A stretch of 64,000 nucleotides of DNA from an uncultured Clostridia bacterium (GTDB taxonomy: Bacteria; Bacillota; Clostridia; Oscillospirales; Ruminococcaceae), in the NCBI GenBank assembly GCA_947168885.1, contig CAMVNQ010000012.1:38447-102446 (forward strand), in the 5' to 3' direction. The notes below the pieces were generated by a model. That model was not told the origin of the DNA and made no database searches. It saw nothing but the letters and a program-made list of their open reading frames with translations. A program made the translations under genes and the position numbers. Shown piece by piece: positions 42,798 to 50,218 of the stretch (the first letter of the stretch is position 1; each line of letters starts with the position of its first letter).

Positions 42798-43685
42798 TTA
42801 TGACCTTCTCTTTACTTCGGAAAGAATTTCGGTATGGTAGATCTCTGTTATGGTCATTCCGTCGGGATACATAGCTTCTGTAACATTGTCAAGCACCGGA
42901 GTCCAGAAAACGACCTGCGCCCTGCCTGTCATCAGCGCGATAGTTCTCGAACCCGATTCGATATTCACAGACTTTATGTTAATGTGCAGGCGCTTTCCTA
43001 TCTCGGAAATAAGGGCGGTGTTGAATCCGGCCGGTATTCCGTCGGCAGAAATATAATCCATAGGAGGAAGGTCTCCGGTAAACGCAAAGGACACAGTCTC
43101 GGCACCGTCGAAGTGCTCGTATTCCACAGGCTCCGGCTCTTTTCCTTCAATAAATCCGTTAATATATTTTTCTTCCAGCGCCTTCATCGTTCCGTCCGCT
43201 TTGATGTCCGAGATTGCCTTTGAAATCCTGTCGCGCAGGTCGGCATCGGTGTTGTTGAGCATCATCGCGAACCCTACATTGAACGGGGTCTCGGTATTAA
43301 GCGTCGCCGCAGCGAACTCATAATTGCGAGCCGCCATATATCTTGCGGTACAGTCCGCTATCTTAACGGAATCCACATCGCCTCTCATAAGCGATAACTG
43401 AAGCTCGGTCAGAGAAGAGAAAGTTTCGGCTGTTCTCTCGGCTCCGGTAGTATCTTCGCCCGCATCTGCAATAGTCTCATCCACGATCGGCACGGGCGAT
43501 TCAAGGACACCGACATGGACTGTCTCAGCCATTCTGACTCCGCCCATATCCAGAGTTGTGGCCAACGGATCTTTTTTTCCGGAGCTTTCGGTTTTTTCTG
43601 CTTTTTCCGCTCCTGAACATGATGTTATCAGAAGTATTGCCGCAAGACCTGCTGCAAGTATGGTTTTTTTCATAAAGCTTTTCAT
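42798..43685 (-). CDS. Amino-acid ABC binding lipoprotein with unusual domain order
   Basis: 295 residues; lipobox ITSC (Cys about 23). Its ATG overlaps the permease stop (ATGA). The block AVISDIKADGTMKALEEKYI-like (residues about 150-170), which normally ends SBP_bac_3 proteins, is in the middle, and FTGDLPPMDYISADGIPAGFNTALISEIGKR-like (about 205-235), which normally begins them, comes later. Either a circular permutation or two half domains in series. Expected to capture a small amino-acid-like ligand. Confidence 0.75.
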   Translation of the reverse strand: MKSFMKKTILAAGLAAILLITSCSGAEKAEKTESSGKKDPLATTLDMGGVRMAETVHVGVLESPVPIVDETIADAGEDTTGAERTAETFSSLTELQLSLMRGDVDSVKIADCTARYMAARNYEFAAATLNTETPFNVGFAMMLNNTDADLRDRISKAISDIKADGTMKALEEKYINGFIEGKEPEPVEYEHFDGAETVSFAFTGDLPPMDYISADGIPAGFNTALISEIGKRLHINIKSVNIESGSRTIALMTGRAQVVFWTPVLDNVTEAMYPDGMTITEIYHTEILSEVKRRS

Positions 43686-44356
43686 TTTTCTGCTCCTTTG
43701 AGTTTTTTTATCTTATTTCTTCCGGTAAAGTAAAAGATCGCTTTCACAAGATACGCGACGCCTAAATAGATAAGCATTCCGAGGCATATCATTATTACCG
43801 GCTGCATTGTTCTTGACGAGGCTGTATTAATCACTCTCGCAAGATCGGTTATCGTAACATAACCGACCACACTTGTCCACTGTATCAGATTCACGACCGT
43901 CGATTCATACACCGGCTTCGCTATATCGACCGCCTGCGGCAGCGTAACAAGAAAGAACGCCTGAATGCGCGAAAAACCGAGGGTTCTCGCCGCCTCGACC
44001 TGACCCTTGTCCGAAGCCATAAGCGCGCTTCGCATAAGCTCTGCGAAATAAGCCGACGAATTCAGCGAAAAGGTTATCACCGCGATTATATCCGCCTCGA
44101 GATCGGTCCTTGCGAATACCACATAGTACATCATCATAAGCAGCATGAGTACCGGCATACCGCGCAGGACTGCTATATAAAATCCGGACACGCGGCTTAG
44201 CACCTTGAAGCGGCTCATACGAAGCCGGCATATCCCGGCACCGAGGATCGTTCCGAAAAGAACGGACAGCGCGGATATTTTCAGCGTGACCAGCAGACCG
44301 GAAAGGACAGATCTCCACATTCCGCTTTCTATAAGAAGCTCATATATGTTATTCAT
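43682..44356 (-). CDS. Amino-acid ABC transporter permease (HisM/GlnP family)
   Basis: 224 residues with five membrane helices and the EAA loop AARTLGFSRIQAFFLVTLPQ, which docks on the ATPase. First gene of the operon; the binding protein overlaps by 4 bases. Substrate class polar amino acids by family. Confidence 0.92.
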   Translation of the reverse strand: MNNIYELLIESGMWRSVLSGLLVTLKISALSVLFGTILGAGICRLRMSRFKVLSRVSGFYIAVLRGMPVLMLLMMMYYVVFARTDLEADIIAVITFSLNSSAYFAELMRSALMASDKGQVEAARTLGFSRIQAFFLVTLPQAVDIAKPVYESTVVNLIQWTSVVGYVTITDLARVINTASSRTMQPVIMICLGMLIYLGVAYLVKAIFYFTGRNKIKKLKGAEK

Positions 44357-44417
44357 TCTATCAACTCCCGTTCCGGATCTTTATACAAACCACGATAACT
44401 ATATTATATATTATATT

Positions 44418-44511
44418 GGCAACCTCTAAAAAACTGCTATTTAACAGCAAAATCATATCATAGAGGTATACTACTTTTTTCTCTTTTTGTACAGGGTTTT
44501 TAGAGGTTACC
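44418..44511. mobile_element. MITE-like hairpin element, 94 bp
   Basis: Terminal inverted repeats GGCAACCTCTAAAAA and TTTTTAGAGGTTACC (14 of 15). The right half recurs at 60132-60176. No coding capacity. The surrounding sequence is pure AT, so a target duplication cannot be told. Confidence 0.7.
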
Positions 44512-44586
44512 TTTTATTATATATTATAACTTATTTTTCGGCGTTTGTCAATAATCCGGATATCGCGGTCAATGATTTACGGGCGG

Positions 44587-44614
44587 AAAAAAACGGACAG
44601 GTTTCCCTGCCCGG
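44587..44614 (-). terminator. Terminator of the 70-residue gene
   Basis: Leftward GGGCAGG-GAAA-CCTGTCC, then TTTTTTT. Confidence 0.75.
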
Positions 44615-44628
44615 TAATTCTGTTGTTA

Positions 44629-44841
44629 TTACTTCACAACCGTGAGATCAATGTCGTCGAAGTTTACAGGATAGTTCTTGTAGTTTATGTTTAAAGGAGC
44701 GCGTTTCTTCGATCCTATCAATCCAATCGTTTTTGCTTTCGCCGCTTGCCGCCGGATTGATTGAGTATTTGATACTTCTTTAATAAGTATGATGATCACC
44801 GATCTGACCTTGAGAGAAACGCCCTTCTTGCTTTGTTCCAT
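44629..44841 (-). CDS. Small basic protein of unknown function
   Basis: 70 residues, AAAGGAG 7 bases before the ATG and a good terminator behind. Very basic (SIRRQAAKAKTIGLIGSKKR). Could be a nucleic-acid-binding or ribosome-associated peptide, or a truncated gene. No family recognised. Confidence 0.5.
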   Translation of the reverse strand: MEQSKKGVSLKVRSVIIILIKEVSNTQSIRRQAAKAKTIGLIGSKKRAPLNINYKNYPVNFDDIDLTVVK

Positions 44842-45047
44842 ATAAACTCCTTTCTGTATCTGTTATATATCATTACATCAATGGGCTACATTCTCTGCAC
44901 AGTTGACGAAAACAGAAACAGGATATTCATCAGTTACTGATACTCATTATGCTATAAATATCGTTGTTTGTCAATAATAAGCGCGGATACATCGACCGTC
45001 CTGTGTTCTGCGAAATTTCTGTTATGATTGGTACATCACATAAAGTA

Positions 45048-45076
45048 TTGACAAATTTGTACAAATATGATATGAT
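45048..45076 (+). promoter_or_regulatory. Promoter upstream of the chemoreceptor region
   Basis: TTGACA, 17 bases, TATGAT. About 240 bases before the chemoreceptor gene; the transcript would include the remnant at 45148. Confidence 0.7.
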
Positions 45077-45147
45077 ATATAATATAACGGTTGTACACTT
45101 TGAGTGCAAGACAGGATCGATAACGGAGAATAAACGACAACCTATAG

Positions 45148-45246
45148 GGGAACGATTATCTGCCGTTTGCAGCTGTGAAAGACGCCAAATTCGTTAAAGA
45201 ATCAATACAGTTCGGAAACGACCCGTTTGATGAGGAGCCCGGTTAA
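45148..45246 (+). pseudogene. Gene tail
   Basis: DYLPFAAVKDAKFVKESIQF followed by GNDPFDEEPG and a stop; 32 codons without a start, opening behind a TAG. Unknown family. Confidence 0.3.
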
Positions 45247-45319
45247 AAATCAGATCATTCATTTCAGGATCAATCATCAATAAAGCATATTATCGTACTG
45301 TTCAACGGAGGAAACTGCT

Positions 45320-46708
45320 ATGTTCGGATCAAAAAAGACTATCAATGAGTTGGAGCGAAAGCTCACAGAGGAAAAACAGAGGGCTGATACCAAAGAACAG
45401 CTTCTTGAACTCATAAATACAAGCACTCATCTCGGACTGTGGTACGCCTACTATAAAGAAAACGGTGATGTCGAGGCGATCATTTATACAGATGAGTTTC
45501 GTCATATGCTCGGTTATAGCAAAAAGGAGCTTCCCGACGCATTTGAGTCACTCGGCAAGATAATGCACCCCGATGATACTCAGGAGGTATTTGGTCTGTT
45601 TGCGAAAGCTGCTGCCGATAAGACCAATAAGATAAAGTACGATATAGATTACCGATTGCTGACTAAGAATGAAGGTTACAAGTGGTTTCATGCAGCCGGA
45701 GACTGCATACGCTATTCAAGCGGAACACCCAGAGTATTTACCGGAACATTCAGCGATATAGATGCTCAGAAAAAAACAGCGGAGATACTTGAACTCCAGC
45801 AGCGCAGACAGGGCGCTGTCGAGATGATGATGCTTGAGGGAAGCTGGAGCATGGATCTTACGAAGTACGACATTTCCGATCCGAATTCCCCTATGGTATT
45901 CTCCGACCAGTTCAAAAAGATACTCGGCTATAACAACTCCTCCGAATTTCCCGATATTATGCAGTCGTGGTTCACGAAGATACATCCGGATGACGTCGCG
46001 GATGCATCGGCTCAGATGGGACGGCAGCTTGCCGATCCGAGCGGGGCGACCGTATTTGATATGGAATATCGTATGATGCACAAAAAGGGAGAATATATAT
46101 GGGTGCGCGCTTCAAGCTATGTTGTTTGGGACGAAAAAAAGCCACTTATGGCGGCCGGAACGATACTTGACATAACCGACGAAAAGGTCAACAGGATGCG
46201 CTTTCAGGAGGAGCTCGCGCCGAAGATCAAACAGCTTCGCGATGACATAGATTCCATTGCGAAAACAATAGGTGTTGCGGCTAAACAGATGAATGACGTT
46301 GCGGAGCGTCAAACCGATGTTACTGCTTCGGCCAACGAGATATCAAAGTCTGTAACGGCTTCTGTCGGCATCATCAACAGCATAAAGACCATTGCCGACA
46401 AGACGAACCTGCTTTCGATAAACGCCGGCGTTGAGGCTGCACATGCGGGAGAATCCGGCAAAGGTTTCGCGGTTGTCGCGGGCGAGGTCAAGACACTCGC
46501 GAGCTCTACAAAGGAGACTACAGATAAGATAGCCAATCTTCTCGGCGGTATGAATGCCTCGGTACAGGATATGCTCACAAAGATAGAGCAGACAAGTGAG
46601 AATGTCGCGTCAGAGAACAAGGAAATGGCTAAGATAGATGCGACAATCGAAAACCTGCACAGACTCGCTGACGACATTGGAGCTATTGTAATGACTTTGT
46701 ATAAATAA
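45320..46708 (+). CDS. Cytoplasmic PAS-PAS methyl-accepting chemotaxis-type protein
   Basis: 462 residues, GGAGG before ATG. No membrane helix. Coiled start, PAS 1 at about 35-155, PAS 2 at about 170-285 (each ending in TGTFSDID / AGTILDITD), then the receptor signalling helices with the CheA/CheW hairpin tip (TNLLSINAGVEAAHAGESGKGFAVVAGEVKTLA, about 375-410). It would report an internal redox or ligand signal to CheA. Its tip departs from the usual NALNAAIEAARAGE. No other che gene is in the window. Confidence 0.85.
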   Translation: MFGSKKTINELERKLTEEKQRADTKEQLLELINTSTHLGLWYAYYKENGDVEAIIYTDEFRHMLGYSKKELPDAFESLGKIMHPDDTQEVFGLFAKAAADKTNKIKYDIDYRLLTKNEGYKWFHAAGDCIRYSSGTPRVFTGTFSDIDAQKKTAEILELQQRRQGAVEMMMLEGSWSMDLTKYDISDPNSPMVFSDQFKKILGYNNSSEFPDIMQSWFTKIHPDDVADASAQMGRQLADPSGATVFDMEYRMMHKKGEYIWVRASSYVVWDEKKPLMAAGTILDITDEKVNRMRFQEELAPKIKQLRDDIDSIAKTIGVAAKQMNDVAERQTDVTASANEISKSVTASVGIINSIKTIADKTNLLSINAGVEAAHAGESGKGFAVVAGEVKTLASSTKETTDKIANLLGGMNASVQDMLTKIEQTSENVASENKEMAKIDATIENLHRLADDIGAIVMTLYK

Positions 46709-46725
46709 AAAATGTCGGACGATTT

Positions 46726-46987
46726 CTGTATCGTTACAATGCGGGCAAAGGCACTTTGAAGATAAATGTATCGTCATACATATCTGCTTTGCACGTCCGT
46801 TTTTACGACTAACAAGCTTGTCAAACTCCCGAAAAGCTCTGCGTCAAAGGGCAGCGACTCTTTCGGAAGCGGTGTAACATACTGCTGCACCAACAGCCCT
46901 TCAAACAAATATGTCGGCACTCTCTCATATGAGATAGAAAAAGGTGCTTACTATACGCTAAACCGCATTACAATACGATTTACTTGA
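46726..46987 (+). pseudogene. Surface-protein fragment with frameshift
   Basis: One frame gives YNAGKGTLKINVSSYISALH up to about 46795, the next TNKLVKLPKSSASKGSDSFG and NKYVGTLSYEIEKGAYY. Together they read like the C-terminal beta domain found in secreted Ruminococcus proteins. The rest is absent. Confidence 0.45.
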
Positions 46988-47088
46988 ATTATTGTGATGT
47001 TAAATTCAGCATTTTGAGTTGACCAAAAGTAGCTTTGTTGACCACGAGTTGACCGAAACAATCAAAACAAGACAGGCGAATATTCAAT

Positions 47089-47123
47089 AACAGGACAGGC
47101 GATAATCTCACCTGTCCTGTTTT
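47089..47123 (+). terminator. Terminator-like hairpin
   Basis: AACAGGACAGG pairs with CCTGTCCTGTT, then TTCTG. Confidence 0.6.
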
Positions 47124-47308
47124 CTGCAACGAGAAAAATATCGTGTTTTATGCCCGTAAAAGTAATGTGTAGGGAAAGTATATTACCCACCGATTTCGGA
47201 CGGTTTACAGCGCAGTTAACAGGCGTTTTTCTTCCCGAATTCGTCCCGATAACTAACAGTAACATACTAGCAGTAAACTTCGGAGTGCTGATTTAGCAGC
47301 GTGTTTGC

Positions 47309-47830
47309 CTATTCCTCGGTGAAAACTCCGAGCCACGCTTTGCGGAAGCTCTCATAGGTGTAGCCGGTCGGGAAATACTTATACGTTCTGTCCGCGACAG
47401 GCACCGTTATCCTTGCGTTTCCGACGCCGCCGTTCGCTGTCGGCAGATCGTCGGTAACTGTTATGCTGTTCAGAAAATAACCTTTAAAGTACAGCGCTTT
47501 CAGCCCGTCAATTCCCAAGCTGTCGAGAAATTCCCCGACCTTGTATCGTTCATAGTTGTGGTCGTGCGTGTCAGACCACCATTTCGCCCATTCCAGATAC
47601 TGCTGGGTCAGCAAATTGTCAGCGCTGAACTCCGACAGGCTCTCCGGCGGCGAAACTTCACCCTCCGTGACCTCGACGGCGCTTTCGTCCGGCAGTATCA
47701 TCGGATTTTCATAGGGGATATGCTCTATCGGCTTGTTGTACATTATCGTTATCTCATCCACCGCGTCGGCTAAAGTCTCGTCAAATACTGTTACGCTGTG
47801 AAAAATAAACTCTATTGATAAAATACCCAA
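47309..47830 (-). pseudogene. C-terminal part of an unknown protein
   Basis: About 170 codons ending YTYESFRKAWLGVFTEE read as real protein (LTQQYLEWAKWWSDTHDHNY, GEFLDSLGIDGLKALYF). Upstream of about 47830 the frame is only antisense of the next gene. No start or ribosome site. Family unknown. Confidence 0.5.
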
Positions 47831-47845
47831 AATATTGGAAAAGTA

Positions 47846-47874
47846 TTGATATTTCTTGTGAAATGTGCTATAAT
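47846..47874 (+). promoter_or_regulatory. Promoter of the 463-residue gene
   Basis: TTGATA, 17 bases, TATAAT, 28 bases before the start. Confidence 0.75.
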
Positions 47875-47902
47875 GATTAAAATGGCGAAAAGGAGGGTAA
47901 CA

Positions 47903-49294
47903 ATGCTCAAAGACAGGCTGAAAACCGTGATAAAAGCTGTCGGCGGGACAAACGTGAAGATATCGGAGTATGCGGGAATGGCGGCTCCGAACATCGGCAA
48001 GCTCACCAACGGAAGCCGTGTGCCTGCAAGGCAAAGCTCGACCGCGCACAAGCTCGGTTACGGGATATACGGCTTTTGCGAAGCGAACGGAAAGCTCGAT
48101 GTCCTGTGCGAAACGGTAGGCTGCTCTCCGGCGATAGGTGAGAAGAATATCAGAAAAGCTCTGCTCGACTGGCTTTATGAAGATGTACTCGTTCTCGATG
48201 CCCATACCGAGAAATTCACGCAAAGACTCAACGATCTCATAAGCACTGTCGGTGTGAGCGTTTCCGAGATATGCGCGGGCATCGGCACTGCCACCACGCT
48301 GCTCGATACGTATTGCAGCGGCGGAAAGATACCGACGCGCAGGTCGAAATATCTGGTGAGCATTTGCGGATTCCTGTACAGGCACGCCCGTAATACCGGC
48401 AATCTCGGTTCTGTCGCGGAATTGCTCGGCGTTCGGGAAAGCGACCTTTCCGATGAAAGCACGTCGCTTATGATAAGAGACTGGCTGATAGGGAAGAACG
48501 ACGATGTCGGAAACAAGGCCGCCGCGAGCATCATAAGACAGATAGCGGCACCTGCTCCGACTCCCGTTTTGCTGCCGGAATTCGATACTGTGGCAAGAGC
48601 CGACATTCTTTCTGAAAAAACAGTGTTCTACACCGGAATAAGCGGGTTACAGCGCGCAGTCATCCGTTTTCTCGGGAATGCGGCAAAAAAGCCGGGCTCG
48701 GAGCTGCTTCTTTACTCCGACCAGAGTATGGAATGGATGCAGCAGGTGAGGTTTATCCCAAAATGGCAGTCGCTCATGCGGAAATGCCTGAAAAACAGTG
48801 TCAGGATAAAGATAATACACAATATCGACCGCGACCCGTCTGAGATGCTTTTCGCGCTGCGCAGCTGGCTCCCGCTGTATATGACGGGGCTTATCGAATC
48901 GTATTACCGTCCCGACACGAGCGGCAGCCGATTCTGTCACACGGTGTTCATTAGCGGAGATGATTGTATAGACGGTTTCTGTACTGTCGGCACGGAACGC
49001 GACTGTGTTTACCGCTACAGTTCCGACGGTGAGTATATCGGTCATATCCGGCGTTCATACGAAAAACTCACACACAGCGTAAAACCGCTTGTGACGTTCG
49101 AGCGCGGACTGTTCAAGCCGAGTAAGGAGTACGAAGTCTTCGATTGCGGAGATGTCAGGATATACATCTCATACAAGGAAGTCGTGGTATTCAGGACATC
49201 GGCGCCTCAATGCTCATTTGTATTGAAGCATAATTACCTTATACAGATATTTTCTTTATACGCACGCAGCTTCGGTCAGAAAATGACCGCGTAA
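47903..49294 (+). CDS. Protein with two XRE-like N-terminal repeats, unknown function
   Basis: 463 residues from ATG at 47903 (AGGAGG 6 bases upstream). Two similar helical units (about 1-75 and 90-165), each with a VG...SEYAG.A-like turn and a following SR.PARQS / GKIPTRRSKYL segment, look like divergent HTH domains. The C-terminal 260 residues (LLLYSDQSMEWMQQVRFIPK, RIKIIHNIDRD) resemble the ligand part of clostridial transcription regulators in which a phospholipase-D-like fold is suspected. It could control the operon that follows. Confidence 0.6.
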   Translation: MLKDRLKTVIKAVGGTNVKISEYAGMAAPNIGKLTNGSRVPARQSSTAHKLGYGIYGFCEANGKLDVLCETVGCSPAIGEKNIRKALLDWLYEDVLVLDAHTEKFTQRLNDLISTVGVSVSEICAGIGTATTLLDTYCSGGKIPTRRSKYLVSICGFLYRHARNTGNLGSVAELLGVRESDLSDESTSLMIRDWLIGKNDDVGNKAAASIIRQIAAPAPTPVLLPEFDTVARADILSEKTVFYTGISGLQRAVIRFLGNAAKKPGSELLLYSDQSMEWMQQVRFIPKWQSLMRKCLKNSVRIKIIHNIDRDPSEMLFALRSWLPLYMTGLIESYYRPDTSGSRFCHTVFISGDDCIDGFCTVGTERDCVYRYSSDGEYIGHIRRSYEKLTHSVKPLVTFERGLFKPSKEYEVFDCGDVRIYISYKEVVVFRTSAPQCSFVLKHNYLIQIFSLYARSFGQKMTA

Positions 49295-49363
49295 AGTCGA
49301 TAAGTTCATTATACCCCAATCACTTATATATGCAAAATGATCCTATGAAAAGGAGAACAGCCT

Positions 49364-50218
49364 ATGAGTAAGATATGTTCAAAATGCGGCAGCCAGATAC
49401 CTGACGGCTCGGCATTCTGTCCGAACTGCGGTACGGCAGTCCCGGCTGATGTGCCGACTCCTGACAGTTTCTGTGCAAACTGCGGTTCGCCTATCTATTC
49501 CGGAGCGGCTTTCTGCAACAAGTGTGGGGCTAAGATAAGCGCGGCCGGACAAGCTCAGCCGGCACAGCAGGAGATCTCTCAGCCGGTACAGCCACAGCAG
49601 CCTGTGCAGCCCGTACAGCCGCCTGTGTATCAACAGCCAACTCAGCCTGTACCGCCGCCTGCGCAGCCGATAAATCAGCAGCCCGTTCAGCCTTCGCCGC
49701 AGACTGTGTATCAACAACCACAGCCACGGCCTGTGACGCCGCCACCGCAGCAGTTATATCAGCAGCCACAGCCACAACCACAACCTCAGCTTGTGTACCC
49801 GCAGCCTGTATATCAGCAACAGCCTATGTACCCGCAACAGGGTCAGATGCTGTCACAGCAGCTTGCACAACAGGCGTATATGAACGCGCAGTATCAGGGT
49901 ATGGCGGCTATGAATATGAAACCTAAGCGCTACATACCGCTTCGCATACTGCTCATAATTGTCTGCCTCGGACTTGCGTTCGTAGGATGGCGCTGGGGGA
50001 TAAGGAATGTAAAGGACGCTATGATCGAACCCAGCGCGTTCACGGCTTCGCCGGTCGACGAGGACGAGGACCCCGCCGATCTTGAGGCACAGTACGCAGA
50101 GATACGCCGCGGTGCCGATGAGCAGCCCGCGCTGCCTGACGCCGATGAAATAACGTTCCCGAGCTATCTTTACGAATGGTTCTTCAGTATGCCTGGTGAC
50201 GGAGGTGATACACAGTGA
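49364..50218 (+). CDS. Double zinc-ribbon membrane protein, Pro/Gln-rich
   Basis: 284 residues. Two zinc ribbons at 4-22 (CSKCGSQIPDGSAFCPNCG) and 37-55 (CANCGSPIYSGAAFCNKCG), a 110-residue Pro-Gln-rich linker with repeated QPVQP and QQPQP units, one membrane helix at about 190-210, and an acidic tail. The metalloprotease gene starts with GTG overlapping its stop (GTGA). The ribbon is cytoplasmic by the inferred topology; partner unknown. Confidence 0.8.
   Translation: MSKICSKCGSQIPDGSAFCPNCGTAVPADVPTPDSFCANCGSPIYSGAAFCNKCGAKISAAGQAQPAQQEISQPVQPQQPVQPVQPPVYQQPTQPVPPPAQPINQQPVQPSPQTVYQQPQPRPVTPPPQQLYQQPQPQPQPQLVYPQPVYQQQPMYPQQGQMLSQQLAQQAYMNAQYQGMAAMNMKPKRYIPLRILLIIVCLGLAFVGWRWGIRNVKDAMIEPSAFTASPVDEDEDPADLEAQYAEIRRGADEQPALPDADEITFPSYLYEWFFSMPGDGGDTQ

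Noticed and set aside
47831..48385. Leftward frame giving a 358-residue protein
   Set aside because: The N-terminal half is antisense of the rightward gene with its own promoter and AGGAGG; only the C-terminal part is kept as a remnant.
49530..49781. Leftward Ala-rich frame
   Set aside because: Antisense of the Pro/Gln-rich linker; composition is explained by CAG/CAA codons.
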